A program made the translations under genes and the position numbers. This document shows positions 30,631-40,916 of a DNA stretch of 64,000 nt, piece after piece. Every line of letters starts with the position of its first letter. Position 1 is the stretch's first letter. This stretch comes from Actinospica sp035712985 (GTDB lineage: Bacteria; Actinomycetota; Actinomycetes; Streptomycetales; Catenulisporaceae): contig DASTAE010000233.1 in assembly GCA_035712985.1 (NCBI GenBank), positions 1 through 64,000 on the forward strand. Reading direction: 5' to 3'. The notes under the pieces are model-generated. The model was not told where the DNA came from and searched no databases. It worked only from the letters and a program-made list of their open reading frames with translations.

Positions 30631-31392
30631 ATGACCTCATCGAACCCGCCCCGGGCGACGTCGGTGACGGGGGTGGGAGCGGTCGCCCCGGTGACCGCGG
30701 CACGGGCCGTGGCCGACCGGTTGATCGCGGCCATCGCGGTGGGCGACTACAGCCCGGGGGAGCGGCTGCCCGCCGAGCGCGAACTGGCCGCGATGCTCGA
30801 GGTCAGCCGCGTGACGGTGCGGGCCGCGCTCGCCGACCTGCGCGAGGCCGGCTACGTGGAGGCCCGGCGCGGGCGCTCCGGCGGCTCGTTCGTGCGCACC
30901 GACTGGGGCCTGCGCACCGCGGGCGCCGTGCAGTCGCTGCTCGGCGACGAGTGGGGACGGCTCGAGGAGCTGTTCGACATGCGCCGGCTGATCGAGTCGC
31001 TGATCGCGCGCACGGCCGCCGAGCGGCACTCCCCGGCGGACGACGCCGCCATCCGCGCCGCCCTGCGGCGCTACGAGCAGGCCGAGGACTCGGTCGGGGC
31101 CCGCGCGGCCGACGTGGAGTTCCACCGCAGCGTCGCCGCGGCCGCGCACAACCCGACCCTCGCCGCCCTCAGCAGGCAGCTGTTGGCGCAGGTCAGCCTC
31201 GGAATCAGCCACGAGCCCTTCACTCCCGAGCTGCGCGACCGCGCGCTGCCGCACCACCGGGCGATGGCCGAGTCCGTGATCGGCGGCGACCCGGACACGG
31301 CGGCGCACATCGCGCGCGACCACTTCCGGATCACCGAGGACGCGATCCGGACCGCCGTGGAGCGCGCGGACGGGGACGAGGACCAGGGCTGA
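30631..31392 (+). CDS. GntR-family regulator, FadR subfamily
   Basis: This 253-residue protein has an N-terminal winged helix (ARAVADRLIAAIAVGDYSPG ERLPAERELA, then VSRVTVRAALADLREAGYVE) and an all-helical C-terminal FCD-type ligand domain (LFDMRRLIESLIARTAAERH, then the metal-ligand-like ADVEFHRSVAAAAHNPTLA and LPHHRAMAESVIGGDPDTAA). Such proteins usually repress organic-acid or amino-acid catabolic genes. GGAGGAAC lies 8 bases before the ATG. The palindrome at 30529 is a candidate operator. Confidence 0.85.
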   Translation: MTSSNPPRATSVTGVGAVAPVTAARAVADRLIAAIAVGDYSPGERLPAERELAAMLEVSRVTVRAALADLREAGYVEARRGRSGGSFVRTDWGLRTAGAVQSLLGDEWGRLEELFDMRRLIESLIARTAAERHSPADDAAIRAALRRYEQAEDSVGARAADVEFHRSVAAAAHNPTLAALSRQLLAQVSLGISHEPFTPELRDRALPHHRAMAESVIGGDPDTAAHIARDHFRITEDAIRTAVERADGDEDQG

Positions 31393-31461
31393 GCGCCCGG
31401 CTGGGACTCCCCGCGGGTTGTCTCCCGCCCCGGCCCGGCCGGGCCGTCGCCCGCGGCCGCC

Positions 31462-32382
31462 TCAGGGCACGATGACGAGCTTGCCGCGGGTGTGGCCGCC
31501 GCGGCTCGCGTCGAAGGCGGCGCCGACCTTGTCCAGCGGGAAGGTCTCCGCGACCTCGACCGTCAGCCTGCCCGCGTCCACGAGCGCGGCGAGCTCGGCC
31601 AGCTTGGCGCCGTCCGGACGCACCCAGACCCACTGGCCGCCATGCTGGCCGACCGTCGGATCGGCGACGGACACGTGCCGGCCGTCCGGCGCGAGCACGG
31701 CGAGCGTGGTCTCCAGCTGCCCGCCGACGAAGTCGGCCACCGTGGTCACCCCGCTCGGCGTCAGCTCCCTGACGCGTTCGGCGAGGCCCTCGCCGTAGGT
31801 CACCGGCTCGCCGCCGAACGCGCGCACGAAGTCGTGGTTGCGCTCCGAGGCCGTGCCGATCACCCGTGCCCCGCGCGCGACGCCGAGCTGTACCGCGAGG
31901 CTGCCCACGCCGCCCGCCGCGCCGTGCACCAGCAGCACGTCGCCGGTCCGGACGCCGAGCGTGTCCAGGCAGCGCAGCGCGGTCAGTCCGGCCAGCGGCA
32001 GCCCGCCGGCCTGCGTCCAGTCCAGGCCGACCGGCTTGTGCGCGACGTGCGGCGCCGCGACCGCGACGTACTCGGCGAAGGTCCCGGCGCCGACCACGTC
32101 CTTGCGCGCGTAGGACATCACCTCGTCGCCCACGGCGAACTCGGGCGTATCGGGGCCCGTACGGGTGACGACGCCCGCGACGTCCCAGCCCGGGATCACC
32201 GGGAAGACCGTGTCCATCATCGGGTCGAGGCCGCCGGCCATGACCTTCCAGTCCACCGGGTTGACCGAGGCGGCCTTGACCTGGATCAGCACCTGGCCGG
32301 GGCCGACCTTGGGGTCGGGCACCTCGCCGTAGTGCAGCTTCGAGTTGTCGGGAGCGTAGGAGTCGTACGTCACTGCGCGCAT
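31462..32382 (-). CDS. NADP-dependent medium-chain oxidoreductase (quinone reductase type)
   Basis: This 306-residue zinc-independent MDR-superfamily enzyme has a GroES-like N-terminal half (VLIQVKAASVNPVDWKVMAG, GWDVAGVV) and a Rossmann domain with the NADP-binding stretch LLVHGAAGGVGSLAVQLGVA. The C-terminus, DASRGGHTRGKLVIVP, is typical. The structural-zinc cysteines of alcohol dehydrogenases are absent. Members reduce quinones or enones in the cytoplasm; the substrate here is unknown. It stands alone between the gntR gene and the esterase, with only 23 bp to the latter's stop. Confidence 0.85.
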   Translation of the reverse strand: MRAVTYDSYAPDNSKLHYGEVPDPKVGPGQVLIQVKAASVNPVDWKVMAGGLDPMMDTVFPVIPGWDVAGVVTRTGPDTPEFAVGDEVMSYARKDVVGAGTFAEYVAVAAPHVAHKPVGLDWTQAGGLPLAGLTALRCLDTLGVRTGDVLLVHGAAGGVGSLAVQLGVARGARVIGTASERNHDFVRAFGGEPVTYGEGLAERVRELTPSGVTTVADFVGGQLETTLAVLAPDGRHVSVADPTVGQHGGQWVWVRPDGAKLAELAALVDAGRLTVEVAETFPLDKVGAAFDASRGGHTRGKLVIVP

Positions 32383-32405
32383 GGGGTCAGGCTACGCCGC
32401 GGCCC

Positions 32406-33335
32406 TTAAGGGTGCGCGGCGAAGTAGGACCAGACGACGGCGGTCGCGTTCAGCGCGGTGGACGGCGTGTCGAGACCGAGGACCTTCTGGATGACCGGCC
32501 GGTCCGGGCTGCCCGGCCACTGGTGCCCGGCCCCCGCGATCGTGATCAGCTCGACCGTGCGGCCGCCCGGGCAGCTCGCGATCGACGTCGTGACCACGCC
32601 GCTCGTCGTGCTGCGCGCGGCGGCGCAGCCGTCGACCTGACGCCACGTCGCGACGACGCTCTGCACCGCGGGCCCGTCGATGTGCGCGTATCCGTCCCCT
32701 GGGCCGCCGTCGTACGGAATGTTGTGGTCGGCGGTCCCGTGGATGTGTAGGACGGAGACCGGCGCCGGATTCGCGCAGGTCCCGAGCTCGGTGGCCGAGT
32801 CCGGCGCGATCGCGGTGAAGAGCGTCGTCGAACAGGCCAGGCGGTAATCCATCATGCCGCCGTTGGAGATCCCCGTCGCGTAGACGCGATGCGTATCGAC
32901 CGGCGCCTGCCGCTCGATCTGCGCCACCATCGCGCTGACGAACGCCACGTCGTCGACGTTCTTCGCCGCGGGCTGCCCGCAGCACCCGCCGCCGACGTTC
33001 CACGCTCGGTCGTACCCGTCCGGATACGCGACGAGAAAGCCGTGCGCGTCCGCCTCGGCGTCCCAGCCGTAGTACTGCTCGGCCTGCGAACCGCTCCCGA
33101 ACCCGCCGTGCAGAAACACCACGAGCGGCGCGGCCGAGGTGATCCCGGCAGGCCGGTACACGTGGTAAGTCCTGGTCATCCCGCCGATGCTGAGCGAATA
33201 GCCGGTGGACCCCGTCGGTATCGGCGCCGCCGAAGACGCCGAGCCCGAGCCCTTCTCCGCCTTGCACCCGACCACGATCCCCGCGAGCAGCGCGGCGCAG
33301 CCGAGCCCGACGAGCGTACGAGTAAAGCGCGACAT
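32406..33335 (-). CDS. Esterase lipoprotein, PHB depolymerase/LpqC family
   Basis: This 309-residue protein has a signal peptide with lipobox (LLAGIVVGCKAEK) and an alpha/beta-hydrolase domain. VVFLHGGFGSGSQAE forms the oxyanion loop and ATGISNGGMMDYRLAC carries the nucleophile Ser. The acid is probably the Asp in HGTADHNIPYDGG, and the His is in GAGHQWPGSPD. This is the pattern of LpqC and feruloyl/poly(3-hydroxybutyrate) esterases. It would act on the outer face of the membrane. The natural ester substrate is unknown. Confidence 0.85.
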   Translation of the reverse strand: MSRFTRTLVGLGCAALLAGIVVGCKAEKGSGSASSAAPIPTGSTGYSLSIGGMTRTYHVYRPAGITSAAPLVVFLHGGFGSGSQAEQYYGWDAEADAHGFLVAYPDGYDRAWNVGGGCCGQPAAKNVDDVAFVSAMVAQIERQAPVDTHRVYATGISNGGMMDYRLACSTTLFTAIAPDSATELGTCANPAPVSVLHIHGTADHNIPYDGGPGDGYAHIDGPAVQSVVATWRQVDGCAAARSTTSGVVTTSIASCPGGRTVELITIAGAGHQWPGSPDRPVIQKVLGLDTPSTALNATAVVWSYFAAHP

Positions 33336-33463
33336 CGTTTCCGGTCCCCTCCCAAGAGCCTCAGGTCCAGCAGACTCGCCGATGGATAAGGGTGGGGTAA
33401 AGGGAGAGGGGGAGCGACGGTAATTCGGTTGTCACAGGCCGCGGGTCCATTAATGCTTGGCCG

Positions 33464-34012
33464 GTGACGTCACCCACCGAAATGACCGGCAGACTGGTCC
33501 GGATCCGGCCGCTCGGCGCGGCCGACGCCGAGGCCCACCACCGTTGGAACCACGACCCCGAAGTGATGCGGTGGTTCGACGCCGCCCAGCCCGTTCCGCT
33601 GGAGAGGTTCCTGGACGGTTACGCCGAGCGTCGGCGCATCACTGCCGACGACGCGGGTTTCGGAATCGAGGTCATCGAGTCCGGGCGGCTGATCGGACTG
33701 GTGCGGCTCAGCGACGTCGATCACGACACTCTCTCGGCCGAGGTCACCATCTACATCGGCGAGAAGAACGAGTGGGGCAAGGGCTACGGCCCCGACGCGA
33801 TGCGCCTGGTGTGCCGCTACGGCTTCGAGACGATGGGCATGCACCGTATCCATCTCGGAGTGGCGGTCGGCAACGAGTCCGCCGTCCGCTCCTACGAGAA
33901 AGTCGGCTTCGTCAAAGAAGGCCGAACCCGCGACACCTTCCGCTCCCGGGAAGACGGCACGTGGCAGGATCACTTCATCATGGGGCTACTCGAAGGCGAA
34001 CTCGTCGGCTGA
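33464..34012 (+). CDS. GNAT-family N-acetyltransferase
   Basis: About 182 residues of RimJ/RimL type. The acetyl-CoA loop region is KNEWGKGYGPDAMRLVCRYG. The later motifs HRIHLGVAVGNESAVRSYEK and VGFVKEGRTRDTF are the classical C-terminal signature. It transfers acetyl to an amino group of an unknown protein or small molecule in the cytoplasm. The GTG at 33464 and ATG at 33482 are both possible starts, and neither has a strong ribosome-binding site. The 128 bp upstream contains a purine-rich GGGAGAGGGGGAGCG run but no clear promoter. Confidence 0.82.
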   Translation: MTSPTEMTGRLVRIRPLGAADAEAHHRWNHDPEVMRWFDAAQPVPLERFLDGYAERRRITADDAGFGIEVIESGRLIGLVRLSDVDHDTLSAEVTIYIGEKNEWGKGYGPDAMRLVCRYGFETMGMHRIHLGVAVGNESAVRSYEKVGFVKEGRTRDTFRSREDGTWQDHFIMGLLEGELVG

Positions 34013-34171
34013 GCCGGGGCCCGGCAAGCTCCGTCTGTGTCCGGTCTGCGCGGGCCGGGAAATTCCCGTGGCTCCGTGGTGCTGAGCTGGCAGACTGTCG
34101 GAGTGGACGATCAAGAACCCGACCTCGACTCCGGCGCTGCTCAGGATATCGCCACCGCCTCCGAGGGATCG

Positions 34172-34978
34172 ATGATGTCTGACACGGTGCGCGAAGCTCG
34201 CCGGATGTCGTTCAACGCCGACGCGCTGACCTACCAACGGGGCAGACCACCCTACCCGGACGCGGTTTTCGACCTGCTGGCGAAGCGCTGCGGGCTGCGG
34301 CCCGGTGCGCGGGTGCTGGAGATCGGCGCCGGAACGGGCTTGGCGACCGGGCCGTTGCTGGCGGCCGGCGCGCACGTGGTCGCGGTCGAGCCCGGCGAAG
34401 GCCTGGCCGCGGTCCTCGCCGCCGATCACGCGTGTGATCGGCTGGAGATCACTGTCAGCGACTTCGAGACCGTGGACCTGCCGGGCGGCTTCGACCTCGC
34501 GGTGGCGGCGACGGCGCTGCACTGGCTCGACCCGGCCACCTCGACCGCGAAGATCGCCGGGCTGGTGCGTCCGGGCGGCTGGCTGGCAGCCTGGTGGAAC
34601 GAGTTCGGCGACGCAAAGCGGCCCACGCTCTTCCGCGACCGACTCGACGAGGTCTACCACGACCTGCTGCCCGGCGAGACCGGCTACCGGGAAAGCCGCT
34701 CGCACGTGCTCGACACCGACCGATGGCGCGGGCAGCTGACCGCGGGCGGCTACTTCGACGACGTCTCCGTCGAGATCATCGAATGGACTCAGACCCTGAC
34801 CGCGCAGACCGCGCGGGATCAGTGGTCCACCTTCCCGAACATCGCGGAACTCGACCCGCCGAACCGCCGAGAGTTCCTCACCCGCCTCGGCGCGCTCATC
34901 GACGAGCTCGGCGGCCAAGTCGTGGACCCGCGCCTGACGGTCGTTTACACCGCTCGACGGGTCCGAGGCTCGGCGTAA
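34172..34978 (+). CDS. Class I SAM-dependent methyltransferase
   Basis: About 268 residues. The SAM-binding loop is VLEIGAGTGLATGPLLAAGA, followed by VVAVEPGEGLA (acidic end of strand 2), FDLAVAATALHWLDP and the C-terminal strand ending VVYTARR. The form is that of small-molecule methyltransferases. The ATG pair at 34172/34175, with GAGGGA just upstream, is preferred to in-frame starts back to 34037, which add unconserved sequence. It stands alone; the acceptor is unknown. Confidence 0.82.
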   Translation: MMSDTVREARRMSFNADALTYQRGRPPYPDAVFDLLAKRCGLRPGARVLEIGAGTGLATGPLLAAGAHVVAVEPGEGLAAVLAADHACDRLEITVSDFETVDLPGGFDLAVAATALHWLDPATSTAKIAGLVRPGGWLAAWWNEFGDAKRPTLFRDRLDEVYHDLLPGETGYRESRSHVLDTDRWRGQLTAGGYFDDVSVEIIEWTQTLTAQTARDQWSTFPNIAELDPPNRREFLTRLGALIDELGGQVVDPRLTVVYTARRVRGSA

Positions 34979-35155
34979 CCCAGGTCGGAGGCTGACCCGC
35001 CGCCACCCGCGCACCCGCAGGCGGCCGACGACGCGTGACCACGCTGGGTCTGGGGCGGGCGGGTGGGTGACGGGCAGTCAGTCAATCCGCGGACCCCGGA
35101 CCCGGACCGGTGAGCACGATGCCGCCCCACCGGTCCGACCCGTCAGCCCTCCCCC

Positions 35156-36013
35156 TCACCCCTCCGCCGCGATCGCCGCCAGCAGGTCCTCACGCAGCGC
35201 GTCCGCGATGCCCGGGGCCACGGCCAGCAGGCCGCCCAGCGGGGGCGGGTCCGCCGGGCCGGCTTCGGTGCCGTTGTGGGCGAAGAGGCGGGCGCCGGCT
35301 TCGCGGGCGATGAGGGCGCCGGCTGCCACGTCCCACATGCCGTAGCCGCCGCCCAGGGCTGCCGCGGCGATTCGGCCGGTGCCGACCGTCGCCAGGCTCA
35401 GGGCGCTGGAGCCCATGATGCGCATGGTGATCTCGCGCCGGGTCATCCTGTGGAGGAACGCCGACTGTCCGGGCCACGGGGCGGTGGCGGCGAGCTCCGT
35501 CAGGACTACGGCGCCGGTCGGGTCGATGGCGCTGCTCGCCTGGATCGGGAGGCCGTCGCGGCGGGCGCCCAGGCCTCGGGCGGCGCTGATGATCTCGCCG
35601 CGGCCTGCGTCGGCGACTACGGCTACCAGCGGGCCCGCGGCATCGTGCAGGCCAAGGCTGAAGGAGTGCCAGGGGAGGTCGTGGGCGTAGTTGGTGGTGC
35701 CGTCGACCGGGTCGATGAACCACGTGGGGCGGGCTGAGACGCCGTCGGCGTTCGTCGTGAAGTGCGAGCCGCCGTCGCCGAACTCCTCGCCGTTCACGGC
35801 GTGCTCGGGGAAGTGCCTGTTGAGCTCGGCGCGGATGTGCTGCTCGATCTCGCGGTCCGTGTCGGTGACGTAGTCGGCGGGGCCGGCCTTCACATCGATG
35901 TCGGTCGGGCGCCGGCGGATCCGATCGAGGGCCCAGAGGGCGAGGATCTCGGCCACGTAAAGCGCGTGCCGCGTGGTCTGGGTGGTCTGCGTCGTCTGCG
36001 TGCTCTGCGTCAT
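35156..36013 (-). CDS. Inositol monophosphatase family protein
   Basis: This 285-residue phosphatase of the IMPase/FBPase superfamily has VTDTDREIEQHIRAEL, the metal site EEFGDGGSH (GEE-type), the signature WFIDPVDGTTNYAHDLP, and the C-terminal GGYGMWDVAAGALIAREAGA with WDVAAG. It removes phosphate from inositol phosphate or a similar sugar phosphate with Mg2+. The N-terminus carries a Thr/Gln run (STQTTQTTQTTRHA) from a 9-bp DNA repeat. It is last in a six-gene minus-strand operon. Its ATG overlaps the previous stop as ATGA. Confidence 0.88.
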   Translation of the reverse strand: MTQSTQTTQTTQTTRHALYVAEILALWALDRIRRRPTDIDVKAGPADYVTDTDREIEQHIRAELNRHFPEHAVNGEEFGDGGSHFTTNADGVSARPTWFIDPVDGTTNYAHDLPWHSFSLGLHDAAGPLVAVVADAGRGEIISAARGLGARRDGLPIQASSAIDPTGAVVLTELAATAPWPGQSAFLHRMTRREITMRIMGSSALSLATVGTGRIAAAALGGGYGMWDVAAGALIAREAGARLFAHNGTEAGPADPPPLGGLLAVAPGIADALREDLLAAIAAEG

Positions 36014-36729
36014 GCTGCGTGGACCTCCGTCTCCGTGCGCGCGGCGATCAGGCGGACCAGGCGGTCGATCCGGTTGGTGATCAGCGCGTCCACGCCCGCG
36101 TCGAGCAGGTGTGCCATGTGCGTCGGGCTGTCCACGGTCCACGTGCTGACCAGGTAGCCCGCGTCGTGCATCGCGGCGACGACGTCCTGGTCGAGCAGGC
36201 GGCAGTCCGGGTTCAGGTACTGCGGCCGGATCGACTCGATCGGCTCGTCCGGCGCGTGCCCGGGCCACGGACGGTCCAGTGTCAGGCCGATCCGCGCCTC
36301 CTCGCTGCGCTCCCGCACCGCGCGCATCGCGCTCGCGCCGCCGACGAAGAGCATCCGCTCCAGGGCACCGGGGACGGCCTGGACCTCGGCCACGCTCTGC
36401 ACCGCGAATTCGGGCTCTGTCATGTCGAGCATGTAGCCGATGCCGGTGGCCGAGAAGAGCGCCAGGGCCTCGGTGAGGGTCGGGACCGTGTACGCACCGT
36501 CCGACGTGAGTGCGCGGAGGTCGGCGAGGGAGAGGTCGGCGACCTTCGCCTCGTGCTCCCACAGGCGGTTCAGATCGGCGTCGTGCAGCAGGATCAGCAC
36601 GCCGTCCCGGGTGCGCTCGAGGTCCACCTCCACCATTCCTGCGCCCAGGTGCACGGCGCTGAGCAGGGCGGGGATCGTGTTCTCGCGGTGGGCGTGCGGG
36701 GCGCCGCGGTGTGCGACTGCCAGGACCAT
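36010..36729 (-). CDS. Glycerophosphodiester phosphodiesterase
   Basis: About 239 residues. The GDPD TIM barrel has AHRGAPHAHRENTIPAL (catalytic HRG and Glu), VEVDLERTRDGVLILLHDAD (metal ligands and second His), and a C-terminal TWTVDSPTHMAHLLDAGVDA then LITNR. It hydrolyses glycerophosphodiesters to glycerol-3-phosphate plus an alcohol. There is no signal peptide, so it acts on imported substrate. The ATG at 36729, one base after the ATPase stop, has GAGG in range. It sits between an ABC importer and an IMPase gene, which suggests an inositol-containing diester. Confidence 0.9.
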   Translation of the reverse strand: MVLAVAHRGAPHAHRENTIPALLSAVHLGAGMVEVDLERTRDGVLILLHDADLNRLWEHEAKVADLSLADLRALTSDGAYTVPTLTEALALFSATGIGYMLDMTEPEFAVQSVAEVQAVPGALERMLFVGGASAMRAVRERSEEARIGLTLDRPWPGHAPDEPIESIRPQYLNPDCRLLDQDVVAAMHDAGYLVSTWTVDSPTHMAHLLDAGVDALITNRIDRLVRLIAARTETEVHAA

Positions 36730-36730
36730 G

Positions 36731-37771
<1,041 letters not shown>

Positions 37772-37784
37772 GTCTCCGCGTCTC

Positions 37785-38594
37785 CTAGCGCAGTTGGAAG
37801 CCCTCGGCGAGGGCTCCGCTCATCACGTGCTTGCGCACCAGGGCGATCAGCAGCACCGAGGGGATGGCGAGCAGCACCGAGAACACCGCGGAGACCTGCC
37901 CCGGATAGTTGACGACGAGCTCGTACATGGTGCTCGGCATGGTCACGTAGTTCGGCGAGCCGACCAGGTAGGTGCCCTGCGCCTCGTCGAAGGAGGCCAG
38001 GAAGGACAGGATCATCGCGACCAGGATCCCCGGCGCGGCCATCGGGAAGGTCACCCGGAAGAACACGCGCAGCGGACCGGCTCCGGCGTCGCGCGCGGCC
38101 TCCTCGAGGCTGCGCGGCACGCTGCCGAACGCGGCGGCGGGCAGCCAGGTCATGAAGACGAGCGTGCCGAGGAGCTGGACGATCACGACGCCGACGAACG
38201 TGCCCATGAGGTGGAGCGAGTAGAAGACCCCTGCCATCGACAGGAACAGGCCGATCTTGGGGAACGCGTTCGTGGCGAAGAGCGCGACCAGCAGGAAGCG
38301 GCGGCCGGGGAACTCGTAGCGGGCGAAGGCGTACGCGGCGGGGAGGCAGATCACGGCGGAGACGAAGGTGACGACCGGCGCGAAGACCAGGCTCAGCCGG
38401 ATCGAGCCGCCGAGGTCCGCGCTGTCCAGGACCTGCGTCCACCACTTGAGCGTCCACGTGTCGGGGAGCAGATGCGGGTACTGCCAGGTGCCGGAGAACG
38501 CGCGCAGCGCCAGCCAGACCAGCGGCCCGACCACGAAGAGCGCGAAGACCAGCAGGAACAGCGCCAGGCCGGCGCGCCGGATCAGGGTGCTCAT
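37785..38594 (-). CDS. ABC transporter permease (PotC-like)
   Basis: This 269-residue protein has six membrane helices. The first is LALFLLVFALFVVGPLVWLA, and the EAA loop is LEEAARDAGAGPLRVFFRVT. It belongs to the iron/spermidine/phosphonate-type permease group rather than the MalG group. Its start overlaps the stop of the preceding permease (ATGA), showing translational coupling. It forms the membrane channel with the next entry. Confidence 0.9.
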   Translation of the reverse strand: MSTLIRRAGLALFLLVFALFVVGPLVWLALRAFSGTWQYPHLLPDTWTLKWWTQVLDSADLGGSIRLSLVFAPVVTFVSAVICLPAAYAFARYEFPGRRFLLVALFATNAFPKIGLFLSMAGVFYSLHLMGTFVGVVIVQLLGTLVFMTWLPAAAFGSVPRSLEEAARDAGAGPLRVFFRVTFPMAAPGILVAMILSFLASFDEAQGTYLVGSPNYVTMPSTMYELVVNYPGQVSAVFSVLLAIPSVLLIALVRKHVMSGALAEGFQLR

Positions 38595-39487
38595 CGCTTC
38601 GACTCCTTGGCGCCGCGGAGGTTGGCCCGCACGTAGAACGCGCCGATCACGGCCGAGACCAGGAACACCGCGACGGCCATCACCTCGGCCTGCTGCGGCT
38701 GGTTGAAGGACTCGAAGGTGTACGTCATCAGCGGGCCGAGCATGTTCGGCGCGGAGGGGCCGATCAGGTAGGGCACCGTGTAGCTGCCGATGACGCCGAT
38801 CGCGGTGAAGGTGGCCACGATCGTCGTCGGGACGGCGGCCATCGGCAGCAGCACCGAGCGCACGATGCGGGTGGTCGTCGCGCCCGCGTCGCGCGCGGCC
38901 TCGATCAGGGCGTCGGGGACGGCGTTGAGCCCCGAGGTCATCAGCAGCACGCCGAAGGGCAGGTTCACCCAGATCTGGCCGAGCGCGACGCCGACCATCG
39001 TGTAGCCGTACACCGGCGCGTTGCTCCAGCCGACCGCGGCGGCCAGGCTGCGCAGGAAACCGGTGGGGGAGTAGAACTCCAGGATCGCGTACGAGGCGAT
39101 GACCACGGGGATGAACATGGGGACCACGGCCAGCCCGGCGAGCAGCGTGCCGATGCGCCCGCCGGACAGCCGCAGATACAGGGCTATGCCCCAGGACAGC
39201 GCGAGCACCACCGCCGTGGACGCCGTCGTGACCAGCAGGGTCGCCCAGACGCTCTGCCGGAACTCGGATTCGCCGAACACGTCGCGGTACGCGTCGAGGG
39301 TTCCCGAGGCGCCGGTGGTCAGATGCTCGTGCTGTCCGATCTCGGCCAGGATGCTGTTGAAGCCGCCGAAGTAGCCGAAGCTGAACAGGATCGCGCTGAC
39401 CACCGGCATGCCGATGAAGGCCGCGGCGACGAGGACGGGCGGGCTGGCCATGGCCAACCCGCGCAGGCGGGGGGTGCGTCGCGCCAT
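38591..39487 (-). CDS. ABC transporter permease (PotB-like)
   Basis: This 298-residue protein has six hydrophobic segments. The first is MASPPVLVAAAFIGMPVVSA, and the EAA loop is LIEAARDAGATTTRIVRSVL. It is encoded right after the substrate-binding protein and couples to the second permease by a 4-base overlap. The partner ATPase lies two genes further downstream. Confidence 0.9.
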   Translation of the reverse strand: MARRTPRLRGLAMASPPVLVAAAFIGMPVVSAILFSFGYFGGFNSILAEIGQHEHLTTGASGTLDAYRDVFGESEFRQSVWATLLVTTASTAVVLALSWGIALYLRLSGGRIGTLLAGLAVVPMFIPVVIASYAILEFYSPTGFLRSLAAAVGWSNAPVYGYTMVGVALGQIWVNLPFGVLLMTSGLNAVPDALIEAARDAGATTTRIVRSVLLPMAAVPTTIVATFTAIGVIGSYTVPYLIGPSAPNMLGPLMTYTFESFNQPQQAEVMAVAVFLVSAVIGAFYVRANLRGAKESKR

Positions 39488-39491
39488 CGGA

Positions 39492-40661
39492 CTAGGCGAC
39501 CTTCTGCTGCCAGAGGCTGTTCATGTCCGTGGCCATCTCGGTGGAGTAGCCGGCCCGCAGGTTCGAGGTGTCCAGGCCCGCGAACTTGCTCTGCACGCTC
39601 GCCGAGAGCAACGAGGTCTTGATCGCGGGGTAGCCGGACAGCACCTTGACGATGGTCTCCTGCTGCGCGGGCTCGAGCACCCAGTTGATCAGCTTGAGCG
39701 CGGCGGCCTTGTTGGGGGCGTTCGTCGGGACGCCGAGGTACGCGGCGCCGCCGGTGAAGGTGGGGTCGGTGATCGTGGTCAGCTTGACGGTCGAGGGCAG
39801 GCCGCCGTCGGCGAGCGCGGCCAGCGCCATGTCGGACCAGACCGGGGCCACGTGGATGGTGCCGGAGTTCAGCAGGTCGAGCACGGCCTGGTTGCCGTTC
39901 GGGTAGACGTGCTGGTAGATCGAGGAGCCCAGGCCCTTGAGGGTCGCGAAGCCCTGGTTCCAGTCGCCCTCCAGGTTCGGCGCGTAGCCGGCGACCATCT
40001 TCGCCTGGTCGGCCGCGGGCACGTACTTCGCGAGGGTGGTGGCCACGAACGCCGCGCCGGAGCCGCCGCTGTTCGGGGAGTTGTAGGTGAACTTGCCGGG
40101 GTTGGCGGTGATCCAGGCCAGCAGCTCGTCGAGCGTGGTCGGCGGGGTGGCGACGTACTTGGAGTTGTAGGCGAGCACGACCGCGGAGCCGCGGTACGGC
40201 ACCGAGGCGTAGTCGACCGGCGCGAGCAGCGACGCGCTCACGTCGGCGATGTTCGGCACCGTGGAGGTGGACACCTTCGCCAGCAGGCCGCCGGTGGCCG
40301 CGGTGGTGAAGCTGCCGTCCAGGACGTCCATACCCGGGTCCTGGTTCGTCTTGACCGCGGCGCCGAGCTTCGCGATCACGGTGCTGCCGCTGACGCTGCT
40401 TCCCTCGACCAGGGTCTTGACGCTGAAGCCGGGGAAGGCCTTTGAAAACTGCGGGCCGAGGATTCGATTCCACAGGTTCTGCACGTTGACGTCGCCGCTG
40501 ACGTAGACCCGCACCTCGGCGGGCGCGACGGATCCGTTCGCGCCCGCCGTCGAGTTCGCCGCTGAACTCGCGTTGTCGCTCTTGAACACGCCGCAACCCG
40601 CCAGGGTCGCCGCGGCCGGGGCGGCCACCAGGGCCGAGGCCAGGAAACTACGACGCCTCAT
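39492..40661 (-). CDS. ABC transporter substrate-binding lipoprotein
   Basis: This 389-residue protein has an N-terminus with RRR and a lipobox (MRRRSFLASALVAAPAAATL then AGCGVF); the twin Arg suggests possible Tat export. The mature part is a PotD/AfuA-like binding fold (VRVYVSGDVNVQNLW, YRGSAVVLAYNSKYV, SGTIHVAPVWSDMALAALAD, YLGVPTNAPNKAAALKLINW). It is the first gene of the minus-strand operon with two permeases, ATPase, GDPD and IMPase. The ligand is inferred from the enzymes as a glycerophosphodiester, possibly glycerophosphoinositol. Confidence 0.88.
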   Translation of the reverse strand: MRRRSFLASALVAAPAAATLAGCGVFKSDNASSAANSTAGANGSVAPAEVRVYVSGDVNVQNLWNRILGPQFSKAFPGFSVKTLVEGSSVSGSTVIAKLGAAVKTNQDPGMDVLDGSFTTAATGGLLAKVSTSTVPNIADVSASLLAPVDYASVPYRGSAVVLAYNSKYVATPPTTLDELLAWITANPGKFTYNSPNSGGSGAAFVATTLAKYVPAADQAKMVAGYAPNLEGDWNQGFATLKGLGSSIYQHVYPNGNQAVLDLLNSGTIHVAPVWSDMALAALADGGLPSTVKLTTITDPTFTGGAAYLGVPTNAPNKAAALKLINWVLEPAQQETIVKVLSGYPAIKTSLLSASVQSKFAGLDTSNLRAGYSTEMATDMNSLWQQKVA

Positions 40662-40916
40662 ACCGCACTCACTCCGTTCCCGGGCGCACTCCAGCCCGCG
40701 TCCTTCATCCGTTGACGCTGGCTAGCGTGATCACCGCGGATGACGGCCTGCCGGGGGGTGAGTGGCTGTGTGGTGAACACTGTCTACGTCTGACTGACTT
40801 CGTGCGCAGGTGTGCAAGAGTTTGCGCGGCTTTCCAAGCTTGGCGTTCCATTGGCGGCAGTCGTGGAAGTGCATAATGTTTGCCGCGTCCAGGCACCCAG
40901 CGCCAAGGGAGACGCG

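Noticed and set aside
35156..36562. A 468-codon frame extending the IMPase gene upstream
   Set aside because: The extension is a shadow of the phosphodiesterase gene; the ATG at 36013 in the ATGA overlap gives the normal IMPase N-terminus.
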